A stretch of 64,000 bases of DNA from Erythrophleum ivorense (taxonomy: Eukaryota; Streptophyta; Magnoliopsida; Fabales; Fabaceae). The position numbers and the translations under genes were made by a program. Location of the stretch: positions 1,374,001-1,438,000 of the forward strand of contig JAIUCV010000004.1 of the NCBI GenBank assembly GCA_026724425.1, in the 5' to 3' direction. This document shows, piece after piece, positions 43,838-55,394 of this stretch. Under the pieces are notes generated by a model, which searched no databases, was not told where the DNA came from, and worked only from the letters and a program-made list of their open reading frames with translations. Numbering within the stretch: position 1 is the stretch's first letter; every line of letters begins with the position of its first letter.

Positions 43838-46800
43838 TGTAACGAACGGTGAAAAACGAAATAAACATAATTTTCGCAAATCGACGAAATAAGCCGTATA
43901 ACAGCAAGGCCATCGAAATGAGCTAGAAAATATCTAGAAAAATTTGGGTAGAGTCCTAGACTCTTACAAATGATAATCCCAGGCTCAGATAGAAAGAAAA
44001 ATAAAGCTAGGATAGAAAATGAAATTTTGTCAAAAATTGACTAAACGTAATGGCAATTTCGTAAATATATGAAATTTCTGGAAAACTCATAGGAGAACTT
44101 TTTAAATGAAATTTTTGACTTGCCCAGGATTCTTAGAGGCCCCAAAAATCATAGGAAACCCCAGGACCAGTAAAGCCCTTCCAGTGTATTTTTTCTGATG
44201 GCAGTGAGCCCAAACTTTGACAGATTCGTTCGAAAAGGTTTTAGCCCCACATTGAGTTATTCCAGAGGCATTTTATTAAATTGAGAATCTAAATTTTATG
44301 ATGGAAAAGATGGTTCTAAAAAAGGAGCTAAAACAAAGCCAAAATGAAATTGTCATTATAGAAGGGCAAAATTGAAATTAAAAGCTTCTAGAATGTCCTA
44401 AACACTTCTACACTTTTCTTCCATCTTCTCCCATTTATTGAGCACGAAATTTTTGTCCAAAATACATAAGTTATTTTGCTCTCTTAGGCGCACAAGAAGG
44501 AGGAGAAAAAGAGGAATAAAACTAAGGAGAAACTAGGTAATTTCATGGATTTTCTTGCTCCATCTTCCTCTAATCTTGTTCTCCTCCCTTCCTCCTTTCT
44601 TTCCATAAATTTTTTTGAATGATTTGGTTCTATTTTTGGTCCAAAACTAAGGGGAAAATTTTGAATTTTCCAAGGAGAAGAGAACCAAGGAAGAAAAGCT
44701 TTGAAAACAAGCTTGAAACTAAGGTAAATTCTCACTTTGGTTGCTTCCTTCCCTTGCTTCTTCTTGGTGTGTGTTTTGGCCTTATATAGAACCATATAAG
44801 GGGGGAGAGTTCTATCCAAAAACAAGAGAGAAATAAGAGTTTTAAGCCCTGGGGAGATGGAATATGGCAAGAAATCCTAAGCAAAATCAATAGAAAACAA
44901 GATAGAAAAGTTTAGAGTTTTCTAGGGTTTTGCAAAATCTGACTTTGTGTGAGTAATTCTTTGGCTATTTGAATGTTTCCTTGAGCTCTTAAGACCCCTA
45001 GAAACCTCCTCAAGTGGCTCTCCGATTAAGGAAAAATCAAAAGCTCCAAGAACCCCAAATTGTGGGGGTGTCTCAGCCAAGCTAGAAGGAAGGAGCTAGG
45101 GAGTGTTTTAATTTGTTCTAACCTTGGTTTGGGACTCCATATAATGTTTGAAGATGGGAGGAACCATTGGAAAAAATTTAGGAGCCATAGATTGGGAGAT
45201 GAGAGAATGGTGTCCATAATGGTGCTTTATGAAACAACTTGGTCTTCCAATGGTGCAATTGAGTATGTGATGGCTCCAAGGACCTTAAATGAGTCCAAGA
45301 AGTCTAGAAATAACAAGAGAATGAAGCCTAGGACTTGGATGATATGAGTTGCTTCAATGGACCATTTATGGAACTAATATGCCCATTATGAAACCAAGTG
45401 TGTGTTTAAGAGTAACTTAGTGTCTTGTCTTGTTTCAAGTGTATAATTGTGTGATTTTTATGATGTCTAGGCTAAAAGAACACCAATCCACCTAGGTGCA
45501 CTTGTGAGTCCAAGGAGGGGAAGGAATTTGCAAAGTAGACATTGCATAAATTAAAAGGTAGCTCTCTACCTCATTCCTTTGCAATCTTTTGTGCTTGTGT
45601 ATGCTCTTGTAATTTGAGAACATGCCACTTGATGTCTTGAGGTTTCATTGGTACCAATGTGTTGCTTTGAATGACTATGGTTGTAGAAAGAGCTCATAAG
45701 GGTGAGGTGATGCCAAAAGTCCCTTGATAAAGGTAAGGAGATGCCAATAGTCTCATGGCATGGGTGAGACAAGGCTAAAAGTCCCTTGCATGGGTGAGGC
45801 TAAGTCAAAAGTCCCTAGGCCAAGAGTGAGGCAAATCCAAAAGTCCTAGGAATGGGGTAAGGCTAAACCAAAAGTCCTTAGAGTATGAAAGTGGTCTTGA
45901 CATATTGATGTGGCATGGAATGAGATTTATTGCACACTCTATGTTTGCCTATTCATATATTTGATGTATGTATGCCTTGAATGTAGTGTGAATGGGTGTG
46001 GGAGCTATTACGATTCTTGGAATCTCACTCCCATTTCCCTTTCATGCTTAAAATGTCTAGGTGGTGCCCAAGGCCAAGGAAATGCAAGCCAAGACTATTA
46101 AATGGCCATATTTTATTTAACTTGTAGTCTATCTTGTAACAGGATGTCAAGAAGCATTGTATATATTATTTTTGATGGTGTAAAACCTTGAACACATGTA
46201 ATATGACATATAGACTCTATGTATATTGTATGAAGCATTAAATCATTGAGATTTTGTATTTGTACCCTTACATGGCATGTATGTTTATTGTATAAATGGA
46301 TGTTGAGAGACCAAAATAAGATGCATGGGGTTTGGGAGCACTTGGGCAGTCTCTACAAGTCATATTTGTGCTTTAAAACTTTCCCAAGAGGTGTCAATTA
46401 ATGAAGAAAGCCATTTTGACAAAGTGGTAACCTATATGGAGCAAAAATTGATTAATTCATGAGGCTATGTCACTTTTTGTCCAAATGAGCTCTTATTGGT
46501 CTGAAATTTGGCATGCATCTAGAACCTATTGAGAAATTTTTGGAAAGCTAAAGTAGATAATTTTTGGAGGTCTGTGGAATATTTAGTGAATTATTGAAGT
46601 TGGCAAAATTTTTGGTTTTGGTCATTGGTACTATAGCAATAGTCCGAATCTATTTTTGTGTCAAACCTAGGGCAAATGATATCCAGTTGTCACAAAATTT
46701 TATAGGTAGAAACTAAACCTTTCCAATGACCTATAACAACTAGAATCACCCAATTTGGATATCTAGAGAGGGAGATATGAATTTTTGAAATTGCTATCCT

Positions 46801-47458
46801 ATATTAGGCGCATCAGTAGACCCAAAGTACTGTTTGATTGATTTTAGTGTCTAGATGGACCTGGGCTGGCTTGGAATGATTTTTTCCCCCTAGCTAACAT
46901 CCATGGCTTCCTATAATGGTAAAGTGTGATGGGATTAAATTTTTTTGGAATTAGTTTGACATTTTTAAAGTTTATATCAGTAAACTATATTAGTATTAAG
47001 AGGCAGCTGGACCTCTGGACCTTTTTCGACGTCAAAAATTCTCCATGTTGGGTGTTATAGTCTAAACATATTTTTAGTATAAATTATACATGTGTATCTT
47101 TCTAGAATAATGAAGAATGCTTGATTTTGATTTTTCTACATTTAGTTATGAATTTCCAAAGTTGCCTCAAATTTTGTCACTGTGGAACCCAAGGCAAAAC
47201 ATGAATTTTGTGCAAGTTTGACTCTTGATCCATGGATTGTTAGGGATTTTGAGATGTTTATGTATTGTACTAATGTTATATAATTGAGGAATGTTGTTGG
47301 TCCATCCACGGAATCCACATACATGAATAACTAAAATTTTCTCTGACGTAACGCAATGAAATTATATTATTTTTCCCATTTTCTTGCCCTTATCCCATGA
47401 GTATGTATCAATTGTGTTAAATGATGGAATATTATGATGGGGATTATATGGTATGACA
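43838..47458 (+). repeat. 5' LTR of the chromovirus (3621 bp)
   Basis: Starts TGTAACGAACGGTGAAAAAC and ends GGTATGACA before the primer site. Colinear with 52210-55394. Includes the degenerate ~35-bp tandem block with AAGCCAAAAGTCCC-like units at 45690-45880 and a dense set of short non-coding frames. Confidence 0.9.
45690..45880 (+). repeat. ~35-bp degenerate tandem repeat block of the LTR family
   Basis: Units of the type GGGTGAGGCAAAGCCAAAAGTCCCTTG repeat five to six times. Equivalent blocks occur in the same LTR position at 54065-54250, 55420-55570 and 58800-58990, and on the minus strand at 9925-10105 and 40860-41050. Confidence 0.88.
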
Positions 47459-47463
47459 CTTAT

Positions 47464-47475
47464 TAATATCAGAGC
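47464..47475 (+). promoter_or_regulatory. Chromovirus primer binding site, degraded tRNA-iMet type
   Basis: TTAATATCAGAGC-like sequence (47463-47475) matches the methionine primer consensus except at two positions (GG to AA), five bases after the LTR end. Confidence 0.75.
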
Positions 47476-47605
47476 AAAGGTTCAGGCACTTTTGCTCGAT
47501 TTTTAGCTCTTAAATGGGGTATTTGAATTGTGTCGGGTGGAATATTTGTATATATGTGCATGAATTGTAACTGTGGGCTAAAGTTTGTGATTTATTTTAG
47601 TAAAA

Positions 47606-48780
47606 ATGATTGAGACTTGAAGAGGAGGTAGAGGCAGGGGTAAACTAGCCAGAGAACCAGAAGCTGAGTCTGCAGACCCCTTACAGGCTATTATGGATAG
47701 GATGGACAGATTTGAAAATGTAATGACACAGCAATAGTATATGCTCCAACAGCAACAATATATGCTCCAGCAACAGCATGAAATGATTATACAGCTACAA
47801 GAATCCCTAGCTAGACAATAGGAAGCCAAGAGAGAGGTCTCTTCGCCTCAGCCTCAGCCTTCGACTTTTGGTACCCCACAACCTTCCTCTATAGGTGTTC
47901 CACCCATACCTCCCCAAGAGCCAATTCGGACCCAACCTGCACTTCAGAAGATGTTGAATTAGTTTAGAAAGAACAACCTGCCAGTGTTTGACAGGGAGTT
48001 AGACACAGATAAAGCGGAGGCATGGGTGATGGAGATAGAGAAGATATTTTCAGTGATAGAATGAACCTCAGAACAGAAAGCCCAGCTTGCCACTTTTATG
48101 CTATAGAAAGAGGCCGACAAGTGGTGCCGTAGTGCAAGGTCCATAATGGAGACAAAGAATTTGCAGATTACCTGGGAGAACTTTCTGGTGCAATTTTATG
48201 AGAAGTATTTTCCTAGATCAATGAGAAAGTAGAAGAAGGTGCAGTTTATTGGGCTAAAGCAGACTAATGATATGTCAGTAGATCAGTACGTGGCCACCTT
48301 TATTGAGTTGTCTCGGTACTCCTCCTACCTTCAGAGATTTAATGATGAACCCTGGAGGTGTGAGCAATTTGAGCTCGGATTGAAGCCCCAGATCAGAGAT
48401 AAAGTGATTCCATAAAGGGTTAGAAATTTTAATGCCCTTGTGGAGATTAGCAGGATGATTGAAAACAATCTGAGAGAGATTATGCCTGCTACTACAGTGC
48501 CTAGTCAGAGGGGGGCTTAGAGCTGAAGAGGCCGAGACCAAAAGAGGGAGCCAGCTCCACACCTATTAACAAGAAAAAAGAGCAAGGTGCAATGGAGTAT
48601 GAGGCCATAAAAAGGCAAGAAGCCACAGCCCCAGAGGACTCAGTCATCTGCACCACAATTTATATGTTACAAGTGTGGAAAGCTAGGGCACATTGCCAAA
48701 AATTGCCTCCAGACAGATGCAGCGCCTCTCAGGCCACGGACCTAGGGCAAGGTGTTTGCCCTTTCTCAATAGGAGGCTAG
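47606..48780 (+). pseudogene. Chromovirus gag with zinc knuckle
   Basis: From the ATG at 47606 a glycine/arginine-rich start (RGGRGRGKLARE) leads to IMDRMDRFENVMTQQ, a glutamine-rich coiled-coil-like stretch, and the retrotransposon gag domain with FDRELDTDKAEAWVMEIEKI, ITWENFLVQFYEKYFP and DQYVATFIELSRYS. A zinc knuckle CYKCGKLGHIAKNC lies at 48665-48706. About a dozen stops interrupt it, mostly TAG at positions where the family has Q or W. The frame is continuous with protease. Confidence 0.9.
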
Positions 48781-48781
48781 T

Positions 48782-49330
48782 GTGTCTCCTAGTCTTATTC
48801 GAGGTACAGTTATAGTGAATGGCTTTCCTATGATTGTTATGTTTGATTCGGATGCTAGTCACTCATTTATATCTTATGACTTAGTGAGACAATTGGGTCT
48901 AGCTATTAGTGCTTTATCATTTAATTTGTCTGTCACTACACCCACTGAAGGCCATATTGTTACTTCCCATACTTGTTTGAATGTCACTGTATAGTTTAAC
49001 CATTGTTGCACTACCATTGATTTGATTTGTATGCCATTCCATGACATTGATCTAATTGTGGGTATCAATTGGATGACTGCTAATAATGTTGTCCTTGATT
49101 GTGAACACTGTACTACATCTATACCTTCTTGTGGGACTATACCTAGGATAGGGGTTGAGTTATCCTTTATGACTACTACCCAGGTCTAGACACTTAGAGC
49201 ATGGATGTCAGGGGTTTCTAGTCTTTTTCTTTATTCAGGCTGAGGTAGAGGAAGGGATAGAGGAGATCCGATAGTTAAGGAATTCCTAAAGGTTTTCCCT
49301 AAGGACTTTGATTTTAGTAGCCTGCCGAGA
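48782..49330 (+). pseudogene. Chromovirus aspartic protease, active-site motif altered
   Basis: The protease starts with GTVIVNGFPMIVMFDSDASH. The catalytic triplet region reads D-S-D (48845-48853) where the family has D-S/T-G; the third residue differs by a single G-to-A change. SFISYDLVRQLGL, and later DIDLIVGINWM, follow in family order. A TAG interrupts at about 48993. It would process the Gag-Pol polyprotein. Confidence 0.88.
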
Positions 49331-50640
49331 AATAGAGTTTCCTATAGACATAATGCCTGGGGTTGGACCAGTGTCCAAGGCTCCTTATAGGATGGCTCCC
49401 ACCAAGCTTGTAGAGTTGAAGAACCAAATAGAAGAGTTGTTAGAAAAAGGGTTTATCTGCCCTAGTGTATCACCTTAGGGAGCTCCAGTATTATTTGTGA
49501 AAAAGAAAGATGGTAGCTTGAGATTGTGCATAGATTATAGAGAATTGAATAAAGTCACCATTAAGAATAAGTATCATTTCCCTAGAATAGATGATTTGTT
49601 AGATCAGTTAGTTGAGGCATCTATATTCTCTAAGATAGACCTTGGATCTAGGTATCACTAGCTGAGAGTGAGAGTTAAAGACGTCCCAAAGACGGCCTTC
49701 AGAATCAGATATGGGCATTATGAGTTCCTTGTGATGCCATTTAGGCTGACAAATGTGCCCATAGTGTTTATGGATTATATGAACACGGTGTTCAGACTGT
49801 ATTTAGATAAGTTTGTTATGGCTTTTATTGATGACATCTTAGTGTACTCCAAATCTTTTGAGGAGCATAAAAGGCATATGAGATTAGTCGTAGAGACCTT
49901 GAGAGATAAGAGATTGTATGACAAACTAAGTAAATGTGAATTCTGGCTAACCAAGGTGAAATTCTTAGGTCATGTGATCTCACGAGATAGGGTTGCGGTA
50001 GATCCCCATAAAGTTGAGGTAGTGTTATAGTGGGATAGGCCTAGGATGATCACCGAGGTTTGGAGTTTTCTAGGTTTGGTAGGGTACTATAGACGATTCA
50101 TTTAGGGCTTTTCTTAGATAGCTTTACCCCTTACAAGGCTGACTCAGAAGGATACACCTTTCGTGTGGGATGAGAGATGTAAGAGGAGTTTCCAAAAATT
50201 GAAACTCCAATTGACCACTACTCCTGTGTTGATTATTCCTGACCCTAGTATGCCATTTGTGGTATATAGTGATGTCTCGAGGAAAGGGTTAGGATGTGTG
50301 TTGATGCAGCAGGGTAGGGTAGTGGCATATGCCTCTAGGTAGTTGAGGCCTCATAAGGAGAACTATCCCACACATGACTTAGAGTTAGCCGCAGTAATTT
50401 TTGCTCTTAAGATTTAGAGGCACTATTTGTATGGTGCGAGTATAGAAATATACAGTGACCACATGATTCTAAAATACCTGTTCAATCAAAAGGAACTCAA
50501 TATGAGATAGAGAAGATGGATGGAGCTCTTAAAAAATTATAATTATGTATTGAAGTACCATCCAAGTAAGGCCAATGTAATGGCTGATAGATTGAGTAGG
50601 AAGTCCATCCATGCTGCCCACATGATGATTAGGGAGCAGA
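49331..50640 (+). pseudogene. Chromovirus reverse transcriptase and RNase H
   Basis: RT motifs appear in order: APYRMAPTKLVELK, APVLFVKKKDGSLRLCIDYR, ELNKVTIKNKYHFPRIDDLL, SKIDLGSRYHQLR, FRIRYGHYEFLVMPFRLTN, and the catalytic FIDDILVYS (49824-49850) with both aspartates kept. The thumb and connection (VKFLGHVIS, FLGLVGYYRRFI) lead to RNase H with VVYSDVSRKGLGCVL, ENYPTHDLELAAVIFALK, and a YHPSKANVMADRLSR end. Stops lie near 49660, 50028, 50103, 50115, 50340, 50416 and 50507, nearly all TAG. Confidence 0.93.
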
Positions 50641-52160
50641 AGCTCCTAGAGAAGTTTAGGAATTTGAACCTTTCTTGCCAACTGGTATTGGGTAGATTAT
50701 TCCTAAGTGAGACCCGGATTGAGAATTAATTGAAAGCCCAAATTTAGATGCCCAAAGAAAGGATGAATACTTAAGATAGATTAGGAGTGAAATCTCCCAA
50801 AGTAAGACCTCAGAGTTCAAGGTATCTAAGGATGGGGTGATAGTATACAAGGATAGAATTTGTGTGCCTAGTAGTAATGAGTTGAGAGAAAGAATCTTAG
50901 AAAAGGTACACAAGAGTAAATATACTATTCATCCAGGTGACACCAAGATGTACCAAGATTTAAAGAAAATTTTCTGGTGGCCAGGAATGAGGAATGACAT
51001 CATAGATTATGTGTCGAGGTGTTAAGTGTGCCAGAGGGTTAAGATAGAACACCAAAGACCTGCTATGTTATTGCAACCTTTGGATATCCCTGAGTGGAAA
51101 TGGGATAGTATAGCTATGGATTTCATTATGGGGTTACTTAGGACATCCTTTAGACATGATGTTATCTGGGTTATTATGGATAGACTAATGAAGTCTGCAC
51201 ATTTCTTAGCTATCAGGGCTACTTACTCATTGGATAGATTAGCCCAGTTATACATATGTAAAATAGTGCGACTTTATAGAGTACCTAGTAGCATAGTATC
51301 AGATAGAGACCTCAGATTCACATCAAATTTTTAGAGGTCGTTATAGCAGGCCTTAGAGACCAAGTTGCAGTTTAGCACTACTTACTACCCCTAGACAGAT
51401 TGTTAGACTGAGAGGACCATCCAAACCTTAGAGGACATGTTGAGGGCATGTGTATTATAGATTAGGAGTAACTGGAATGCTTACCTACCACTAGCAGAGT
51501 TTGAATATAATAACAGTTATCACTCTAGTATTCAAATGGCCCCTTATGAAGCTTTGTATGGGAGAAAAATGTAGATCCCCATTGTGTTGGGTTAAGCTAG
51601 GTGAAAGGAACTTGATAGGGCCTGAGATAGTTGACCAGATCACCTAGCAAATAGAGCTTATTAGAAAGAAACTCCTTACGGCCCAGAGTAGGCAAAAGAG
51701 TTATGCCAATAGGAGATGGAGGCTGTTAGAGTTTGAGATTGGAGACCATGTATTTATCCGAGTGTCTTCAATGACTGGTGTGGGTCGGTCTATGAGGGTA
51801 AGGAAGCTCAGTCCTAGGTATATTGGTCCATTTGAAATCCTTGAGAAAATTGGACCCGTGGCCTACCGAATAGCCCTACCTCCCAACTTAGCTCAAATCC
51901 ACAATGTTTTTCATGTCTCCCAATTGAAAAAGTACTTACCAGACCCCTCACATGTCATAGAATATGAGCATGTTTAATTACAAGAAAATCTTTCCTATGT
52001 AATGAAACTAGAGGGGATGGTGGATACCAAGCTAAAACAACTGAGAAATAAGACCATCCCTCTCGTAAAAGTAGTCTAGAAAAGTCTGACATCTGAGGAG
52101 GCAACCTAGGAGCTAGAGGATGACATGAGATAGAAATATCTAAAGCTATTTCTCTAAGGT
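50641..52160 (+). pseudogene. Chromovirus integrase with C-terminal chromodomain-like tail
   Basis: The zinc-binding HHCC module is visible as HKSKYTIHPG and YVSRC-stop-VCQ (about 50920-51035). The core follows with WDSIAMDFIMGL, IVSDRDLRFTS, and a C-T-E-R-T-I-Q-TLEDMLRAC segment carrying the DDE residues, then EFEYNNSYHSSI and MAPYEALYGR. After a frame-broken stretch (51560-51760) the C-terminal GPFEILEKIGPVAYRIALP and VFHVSQLKKYLPDP lead into a chromodomain-like tail (51990-52160) with LRNKTIPLVKVV and an E-EAT-ELEDDMR motif. The tail is thought to steer insertion to heterochromatin in chromoviruses. Confidence 0.9.
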
Positions 52161-52194
52161 ATGTATTCTAAATTTTGAGGACAAAATTTATTTT

Positions 52195-52209
52195 AAGGTG
52201 GGTGGAAAA
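52195..52209 (+). promoter_or_regulatory. Chromovirus polypurine tract
   Basis: AAGGTGGGTGGAAAA directly precedes the 3' LTR start TGTAACGAACG. Confidence 0.85.
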
Positions 52210-55200
52210 TGTAACGAACGATGAAAAACAAAATAAATGTAATTTTCGTAAACTGGTGAAATAAGTTATATAATAGCAAGGCCATCAAAATGAGCTAGAA
52301 AATATCTAGAAAAATTTGGGTAGAGTCCTAGACTTTTACAAATGATAATCTCAGGCTTAGACAGAAAGAAAAATATAGTTAAGACAGAAAATGAAATTTC
52401 ATCAGAAATTGACGAAATGTAATGGCAATTTCATAAATATGTGAAATTTTTGGAAAACTCATAGGAGATATTTTTAAATGAAAATTTTGACTTCTCCAGG
52501 GTTCTCAGAGGCCCTAAAAACCATGGAAAGCCCTCGAGACCAGTAAAGCCTCTTCGATGTACTTTTTCTGATGGTAGGGAACTCGAACTTTGACGGGTTC
52601 ATTCGGGAAAGTTTTAGCTCCAAATTGAGTGATTCAAAAGGCATTTTATTAAATTAGGAACCTAAATTTTATGATGAAAAGAAGATTCTCAAAAAGAAGC
52701 TAAAATGAAGCTAAATCAAATTTGCCATTATGGAAGGGCAAGATTAGAATTAAAAGTTTCTAGAATGTCCTAAACACTTCCACACTTTTCTTCCATCTTC
52801 TCCCAATTATTGAGCACGAAATTTCTGTCTAAAATACAGAAGTTATTCTGATCTCTTAGGCACACAAGAAGGAGGAGAAAAAGAGGAAGAAAACTAAGGA
52901 AAAACTAGGTAATTTCATAGATTTTCTTGCTCCATCTTCCTCCAATCTTGTTTTCTTCTCTTCTTCCTTTCTTTCCATGGATTTTTTAAACGATTTGGTT
53001 CTATTTTTGGTCTAGACCTAAGGGGGAAAATTCTAATTTGCCAAGGAGAAGAGAACTAAGGAAGAAAAGCTTTGAAAACAAGCTTGAAACTAAGGTAAAT
53101 TCTCACTTTGGTTGCTTCCTTCCCTTGCTTCTTCTTGGTGTGTGTTTCGGCCTTATACAGAACCATATAAGAGGGAGAGTTCTATCCAAAAACAAGAGAG
53201 AAATAAGGGTTTTAGGCCATGGGGAGATGGAATATGGTAAGAAATCCTAAGCAAAATCAATAGAAAACAACATAAAAAAGTTTAGAGTTTTCTAGGGTTT
53301 TGCAAAATCTGATTTTGTATGAGTAATTCCTTGGCTATTTGAATGTTTCCTTGAGCTCTTAAGATTCCTAGAAACCTCCCCAAGTGGCTCTCCCATCCAA
53401 GAAAAATCAAAAGCTCTAAGAACCCAAAATTGTTGGGGTGTCTTGGCTAAGCTAGAAGGAAGGAGCTAGGGAGTGTTTTAATTTGTTTTAGCCTTGGTTT
53501 GGGACTCCATATGATGTTTGAAGATGGGAGGAACCGTGGAAAACATTTAGGAGCCATAGATTGGGAGATGGGAGAATGGTGTCCATAATGGTATTTTATG
53601 AAGCAACTTGGTCTTCCAATGGTGCAATTGAATATGTGATGGCTCCAAGGACCTTAAATGAGTCCAAAAGTCTAGAAATAACAAGGGAATGAAGCCTAGG
53701 AATTGGATGATATGAGTTGCTTCAATGGACCATTTATGGAACTAATATGCCCATTATGAAACCAAGTGTGCGTTTAAGAGTGAGCTTAGTTTCTTAGTTT
53801 GTTTCAAGTGTATAATTGTGTGATTTTTATGATGTCTAGGCCAAGAGAACACCAATCCACCTAGGTACACTTGTGAATCCAAGGAGGGGAAGGAATTTGC
53901 AAAGTAGACATTGCATAAATTAAAAGGTAGCTCTCCACCTCATTCCTTTGCAGTCTTGTGTGCTTGTGTATGCTCTTATGATTTGAGAACATGCCACTTG
54001 ATTTCTTAAGGTTGCATTGGTACCAATGTGTTACTTTGAATGACTATGGTTGTGGAAAGAGCTCATAAGGGTGAGGCGATGCCAAAAGTCCCTTGATGAA
54101 GGTGAGGAGATGCCAACAATCTCATGCATGGGTGAGACAAAGCCAAAAGTCCCTTGAATGGGTGAGGCTAAGTCAAAAGTCCCTAGGCCAAGAGTGAGGC
54201 AAATCCAAAAGCCCTAAGAATGGGTTGAGACTAAACCAAAAGTCCTTAGAGCATGAAAGTGGTCTTGACATATTGATGTGGTATGAAATGAGATTTATTG
54301 CACACTTTATGTTTGCCTATTCATATATTTGATTTATGTATGCCTTGAATGCGGTGTGAATGGGTGTGTGAGCTATTGAGATTCTTGGAATCTCACTCCC
54401 ATTTCCTTCTCATGCTTAAAACGTCTAGGTGGTGCCCAAGGCCAAGGAAATGCAAGCCAATACCATTAAATGGCCATACTTTATTTACCTTGTAGTCTAT
54501 CTTGTAAGGGATCTCAAGAAGCGTTGTATATATTATTTTTGATGGTGTAAGACCTTGAACACATGTAATATGACATATAGACTCTATTTATATTGTATGA
54601 AGCATTAAATCATTGAGATTTTGTATTTGTACCCTTATATGGCATGTATATTTATTGCATAAATGGATGTTAAGAGACCAAAATAAGATGTATGGGGTTT
54701 GAGACCACTTGGGCAGTCTCTACACATCATATTTGTGCTTTAAAACTTTCCCAAGAGGTGCCAAACAATTAAGAAAGCCATTTTGACAAAGTGGTAACCC
54801 ATATGGAGCAAAAATTGACTAATTCATGAGGCTATATTACTTTTTGTCCAAATGAGCTCTTATTGGTATGAAATTTGGCATGCATTTAGAACCCATTGAG
54901 AGCTTTTTGGGAAGCTAAAATGGGTAATTTTTAGAGGCCTGTGGAATATTTGGTGAATTGTTGAAGTTGGCAAAATTTTTGCTTTTGGTCACTGTTACTA
55001 TAGCAATAGTCTGAATTTGTTTCTGTGTCAAACCTAGGGCAAATGATGTCTAATTGCAACAAAATTTTATAGGCAGAAACTAAACCTTTCCATTGACATA
55101 TGGCAACTAGAATCACCCCATTTAGATGTCTAGAGAGGGAGATATGAATTTTTGAAGTTGTTGTCCAATATCAGGTGCATCAATAGACCCAAAGTACTAT

Positions 55201-55394
55201 TTGATTGATTTTTGATGTCTAAATGGACCTAAACTGGCTTGGAATGATTTTTTCCCTCTAGCTAACATCCATGGCTTCCCAGAATGGTAAAGTGTGATGG
55301 GATTAGATTTTTTTGGAATTAGTTTGATATTTTTAAATTTTATATTAGTAAATTGTATCAGTATCAGGAGGCAGCTGGACCTCTGGACCTTTTT
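52210..55394 (+). repeat. 3' LTR of the chromovirus, 3' end truncated
   Basis: Closely similar and colinear to 43838-47025. Similarity ends after CTCTGGACCTTTTT (about 55394), where the 5' LTR goes on for some 0.4 kb with CGACGTCAAAAATTC. The sequence instead switches to another LTR of the family. Confidence 0.88.

Larger units (their letters stand above)
43838..55394 (+). mobile_element. Ty3/gypsy chromovirus (Tekay/Del type), nearly full length, non-functional
   Basis: The element has a complete 3.6-kb 5' LTR, primer site, single gag-pol region in gypsy order (gag, zinc knuckle, protease, RT, RNase H, integrase with a C-terminal chromodomain) and a polypurine tract followed by a 3' LTR truncated by roughly 0.4 kb. 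Integrase downstream of RNase H defines Ty3/gypsy; the chromodomain-like tail and exceptionally long LTRs point to Tekay/Del. More than twenty in-frame stops destroy the coding capacity. The 5' flank is an older LTR piece of the same broad family; no target duplication can be checked because the 3' end is missing. Confidence 0.92.

Noticed and set aside
44484..45347. Frames of 63-128 residues on both strands as genes
   Set aside because: They lie entirely in the 5' LTR, and the counterparts in the 3' LTR are broken differently.
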